Below, in pieces: positions 12,818 to 15,304 of a stretch of 15,304 bases of DNA. Both the position numbers and the translations under genes were made by a program. The DNA comes from Ruminococcaceae bacterium UBA6364. Its GTDB lineage: Bacteria; Bacillota; Clostridia; Oscillospirales; Acutalibacteraceae. The notes beneath the pieces are model-generated. The model was given only the letters and a program-made list of their open reading frames with translations, did no database searches and had not been told where the DNA came from. The stretch covers positions 1 to 15,304 of the forward strand of contig DJRI01000168.1 in assembly GCA_002440045.1 (NCBI GenBank), given 5' to 3'. Positions within the stretch are counted from its first letter, which is position 1. Each line of letters begins with the position of its first letter.

Positions 12818-15304
12818 ATTTTTGCCGATTTTGCTTGAGGCGGTTTCTGTGCTCATTTTTTGTTGAAAAGAGTTTTTCCGCTTCGGTTACAACAAGCGGC
12901 ACAAGGCAAAGCGCAAAAACTGAAAGCCACTGCCTTAAAGTAAGGGATACAGTCTTAAATATCAAAGCCGCCTGCGGAATCAAAACAACGCTTACCTGCA
13001 AAAGCGTGCATAAGCACGCGCTTAAAAGAAGCTGCGGGTTTTCAAACGGCGAGACCGAAAAAACGGAGCGGTCCGTTCTTACGTTAAGCGAGTGGAAAAT
13101 TTCGGCTATGCTGAGCGTGCAAAACGCCATTGTTCTTCCCGCGTCGAGCGAATACACATTTTTGCCGAACGTGAATGCAAAAAGCGATATTCCGCCGAAA
13201 AGAAGCCCCTCAAGAATAATGTCAAAGGCGCGTTCGCGCGTTATAATGCCCTCTGATTTTTGTATGGGCTTTCGTTTCATTATATCCTTTTCGGGTCTTT
13301 CAACGCCGAGTGCCATTGCAGGGAGTGAGTCTGTCACAAGGTTCAGCCACAAAAGCTGAACGGGCAAAAGCGGAGCGGGAAGTCCGAGAACAGAGGCGAA
13401 AAATATAAGCATAATTTCGCCGATGTTGCACGACAAAAGAAAGCGCACCGATTTTTTAATGTTATCAAAAAGACCTCTGCCAATGGCGACGGCGTTTACT
13501 ATGGTTGAAAAATTGTCGTCGGTAAGAATCATATCGGAAGCGTTTTTTGCAACGTCCGTTCCGCTTTTGCCCATGGCGCACCCAATATCCGCCGCTTTAA
13601 GCGCTGGCGCGTCGTTAATGCCGTCGCCCGTCATAGCGACTGTTTCGCCGCATGATTTAAGCGCTTTTATTATTCTCATTTTGTGCTCGGGCGTGGCGCG
13701 GGCATAAACGCGTATATCCTTAACGACGCTTTTAAGCTCTTCGTCGGACATGGCGTCAAGCTCTGCGCCGTCTTTCGCAAGGTCCCCGGGCTCTAATATG
13801 CCGAGCCTTTTTGCTATAACTTTTGCCGTTATAAGCTGGTCGCCCGTTATCATCACAGGCGTAATTCCCGCTTCTTTGCATTTTTTGACGGCGTTTTCAG
13901 CTTCTTTTCTCGGCGGGTCCTCCATACCGATAAGCCCCATAAACGAAAGGTCGCTTTCGATTTTTTCATTAAGCGAGCTTATTTCTTTAAATGCAACGCC
14001 TATTACTCTCAAACCGCCCTCCGCCATATCGTTGTTTGCGTTTTCAATGGCGCGGACGTCGTATTTTGTAAGGGCAAATTTTCCGCTTCTTGAAAACCCC
14101 GAGGTACAAAGCTTCGAAAGATATTGCGGCGCACCCTTTGTTATTACAATGTAAGAGCTGTTGAGCCTGTAAACGGTGCTCATCATTTTTCTAGTTGAGT
14201 CAAAGGGGATTTCCTTTATTCTTTTATATATTGCGCCTTCTTTTGAAATATCAAAGCCGTTTTTTACGGCGGCTTCAAAAAGCGCTTTTTCGGTCGGCTC
14301 GCCCGTTACCGCGGTTTTTGAGCGCTTTTTTTGTACCTCGCAGTTTGTGCAAAGCGCCGCATATTTCAAAATATCTTTGCATTCAAAGCTTTCTGGCGAA
14401 AACACGCCGCTGCGCGGAAGCCTTATTTCGGTAACGGTCATTCTGTTTTCGGTGAGAGTGCCCGTTTTGTCGGAGCATATAAAAGTCGCGTTGCCGAGCG
14501 TTTCACAGCTCGGAAGATGGCGTATAATAGCCCCGCGTGACGCAAGCTTTCCGACTCCGCGCGAAAGCACAATGGTGACTATCGCCGGAAGCCCCTCTGG
14601 GATTGCGGCAACGGCAAGGCTCACGGCGAGCATAAAGCTTGAAAGAATATCGTTTTTTCTTATTATTCCGAGAACGAATATAACTGCACAGCACAAAAGC
14701 GCGCCCGCGCCGAGGGCTTTTGAAAGCTTTGAAAGCCGTTTTTGAAGCGGCGTGTCTTCGTCCTTGGTAAGAAGCATACCGGCGATTTTTCCTATTTCGG
14801 TATCTTTGCCCGTTGCCGTGACAACCGCTTCGCAGTGACCCGAAACGGCAAGCGTCGAAGCAAAAACGCAGTTGCTTCTTTCGGCTGTGGGTGCATTTTT
14901 CGGGTGGAGCCTTGACGCGCTTTTTTGCGCGGGGAGCGATTCGCCCGTCAGTGCGCTTTCATCGGAAGAAAAGCCCGAATCGCTGATGATTCTGCCGTCG
15001 GCGCAAATCATATCGCCGTTTTTAAGAGAAATTATATCGCCCTTTACAACATCCTCGGCAGGGATTTTTTTAAAAACGCCGTCTCTTTTTACATAAGCTT
15101 CGGGAGACGACATTTTTTTGAGCGCGTCAAGCGCTTTTTGCGCCTTTCTTTCCTGAAGCGTGCCTATTATTGCGTTAAGCACAACTATTGCGAGTATCAC
15201 GGCCGTGTCCGTGAAGTCTTTTTCGCCGCCTATAAACGAAAGCACGGCGGAAATACCTGCGGCAACAAGCAGAACAATAATCGAAAAATCGGCGAATTGC
15301 GCAA
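12816..15304 (-). CDS. Type IIA (Ca2+-type) cation-transporting P-ATPase, N-terminus cut by window edge
   Basis: 828 residues are visible. The frame stays open to the window edge (AQFADFSIIVLL precedes the GTG at 15245), so the true start lies outside and about 50 residues are probably missing. The actuator loop has TGES (Glu121 of the visible part). The phosphorylation site is DKTGTLT (Asp278) and the hinge is TGDGINDAP (about 558-566). Membrane residues match SERCA-type calcium pumps: PEGLP in M4, NIGE in M5 and NLVTD in M6, which in that family coordinate Ca2+. It would export Ca2+ (or Mn2+) from the cytoplasm using ATP. The C-terminus ends in a basic tail (NRLKQNRQK). It is convergent with the hydrolase gene; its promoter is not in the window. 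Confidence 0.95.
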   Translation of the reverse strand, partial: AQFADFSIIVLLVAAGISAVLSFIGGEKDFTDTAVILAIVVLNAIIGTLQERKAQKALDALKKMSSPEAYVKRDGVFKKIPAEDVVKGDIISLKNGDMICADGRIISDSGFSSDESALTGESLPAQKSASRLHPKNAPTAERSNCVFASTLAVSGHCEAVVTATGKDTEIGKIAGMLLTKDEDTPLQKRLSKLSKALGAGALLCCAVIFVLGIIRKNDILSSFMLAVSLAVAAIPEGLPAIVTIVLSRGVGKLASRGAIIRHLPSCETLGNATFICSDKTGTLTENRMTVTEIRLPRSGVFSPESFECKDILKYAALCTNCEVQKKRSKTAVTGEPTEKALFEAAVKNGFDISKEGAIYKRIKEIPFDSTRKMMSTVYRLNSSYIVITKGAPQYLSKLCTSGFSRSGKFALTKYDVRAIENANNDMAEGGLRVIGVAFKEISSLNEKIESDLSFMGLIGMEDPPRKEAENAVKKCKEAGITPVMITGDQLITAKVIAKRLGILEPGDLAKDGAELDAMSDEELKSVVKDIRVYARATPEHKMRIIKALKSCGETVAMTGDGINDAPALKAADIGCAMGKSGTDVAKNASDMILTDDNFSTIVNAVAIGRGLFDNIKKSVRFLLSCNIGEIMLIFFASVLGLPAPLLPVQLLWLNLVTDSLPAMALGVERPEKDIMKRKPIQKSEGIITRERAFDIILEGLLFGGISLFAFTFGKNVYSLDAGRTMAFCTLSIAEIFHSLNVRTDRSVFSVSPFENPQLLLSACLCTLLQVSVVLIPQAALIFKTVSLTLRQWLSVFALCLVPLVVTEAEKLFSTKNEHRNRLKQNRQK

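Noticed and set aside
12835..15096. Several long plus-strand reading frames opposite the ATPase gene
   Set aside because: They mirror a highly conserved P-type ATPase on the other strand and show no family features or ribosome binding sites of their own.

Overview
The window looks like a chromosomal segment of an uncultured anaerobic Firmicute of the class Clostridia, probably a plant-glycan-using gut or rumen organism. The grounds are the rsmG-noc gene pair (noc is a Firmicute gene), strong AGGAGG-type ribosome binding sites with TTG and GTG starts, consensus sigma-A promoters, a GtrB/GtrA pair, a DUF1846 protein and several glycosidases. No rRNA, tRNA, CRISPR array, insertion sequence or prophage gene was seen. 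Both ends cut through genes.

Layout. 1-677 (-) is the N-terminal third of a GH78-type alpha-L-rhamnosidase. It is divergent from ksgA (765-1622, +). A two-gene unit follows: a GtrB-like polyprenyl-phosphate glycosyltransferase (1715-2665) and GtrA (2677-3174). A strong bidirectional terminator separates it from a convergent sialidase-fold protein (3234-4220, -) that lacks the usual sialidase arginine motif. Next is a toxin-antitoxin locus (4296-5687, +). It has a perfect TTGACA-17-TATAAT promoter with a 14-bp palindrome in its spacer, an MqsR-like toxin gene broken by an apparent internal out-of-frame deletion, and an intact antitoxin with zinc-finger, HTH and Panacea (DUF4065) domains. Two hairpins, one terminating each strand, separate it from a DUF1846 gene (5764-7260, -).

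A divergent promoter pair then leads to a GH31 alpha-glycosidase (7509-9917) whose leader holds competing inverted repeats. Its stop codon overlaps the ribosome binding site of rsmG (9930-10643). After a terminator comes noc (10827-11657). It is not followed by soj/spo0J but by a membrane-anchored alpha/beta hydrolase (11887-12741). The window ends in a convergent type IIA Ca2+-type P-ATPase (12816-15304, -), cut at its N-terminus by the window edge.

How the genes fit together. Housekeeping genes (ksgA, rsmG, noc) alternate with glycan catabolism (GH78, GH31, the sialidase-fold protein), envelope glycosylation (gtrB-gtrA) and ion transport. The most unusual item is the toxin-antitoxin locus. 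Its promoter, operator and antitoxin look intact while the toxin reading frame is decayed, and it sits as a self-contained, AT-richer plus-strand unit between two minus-strand genes.
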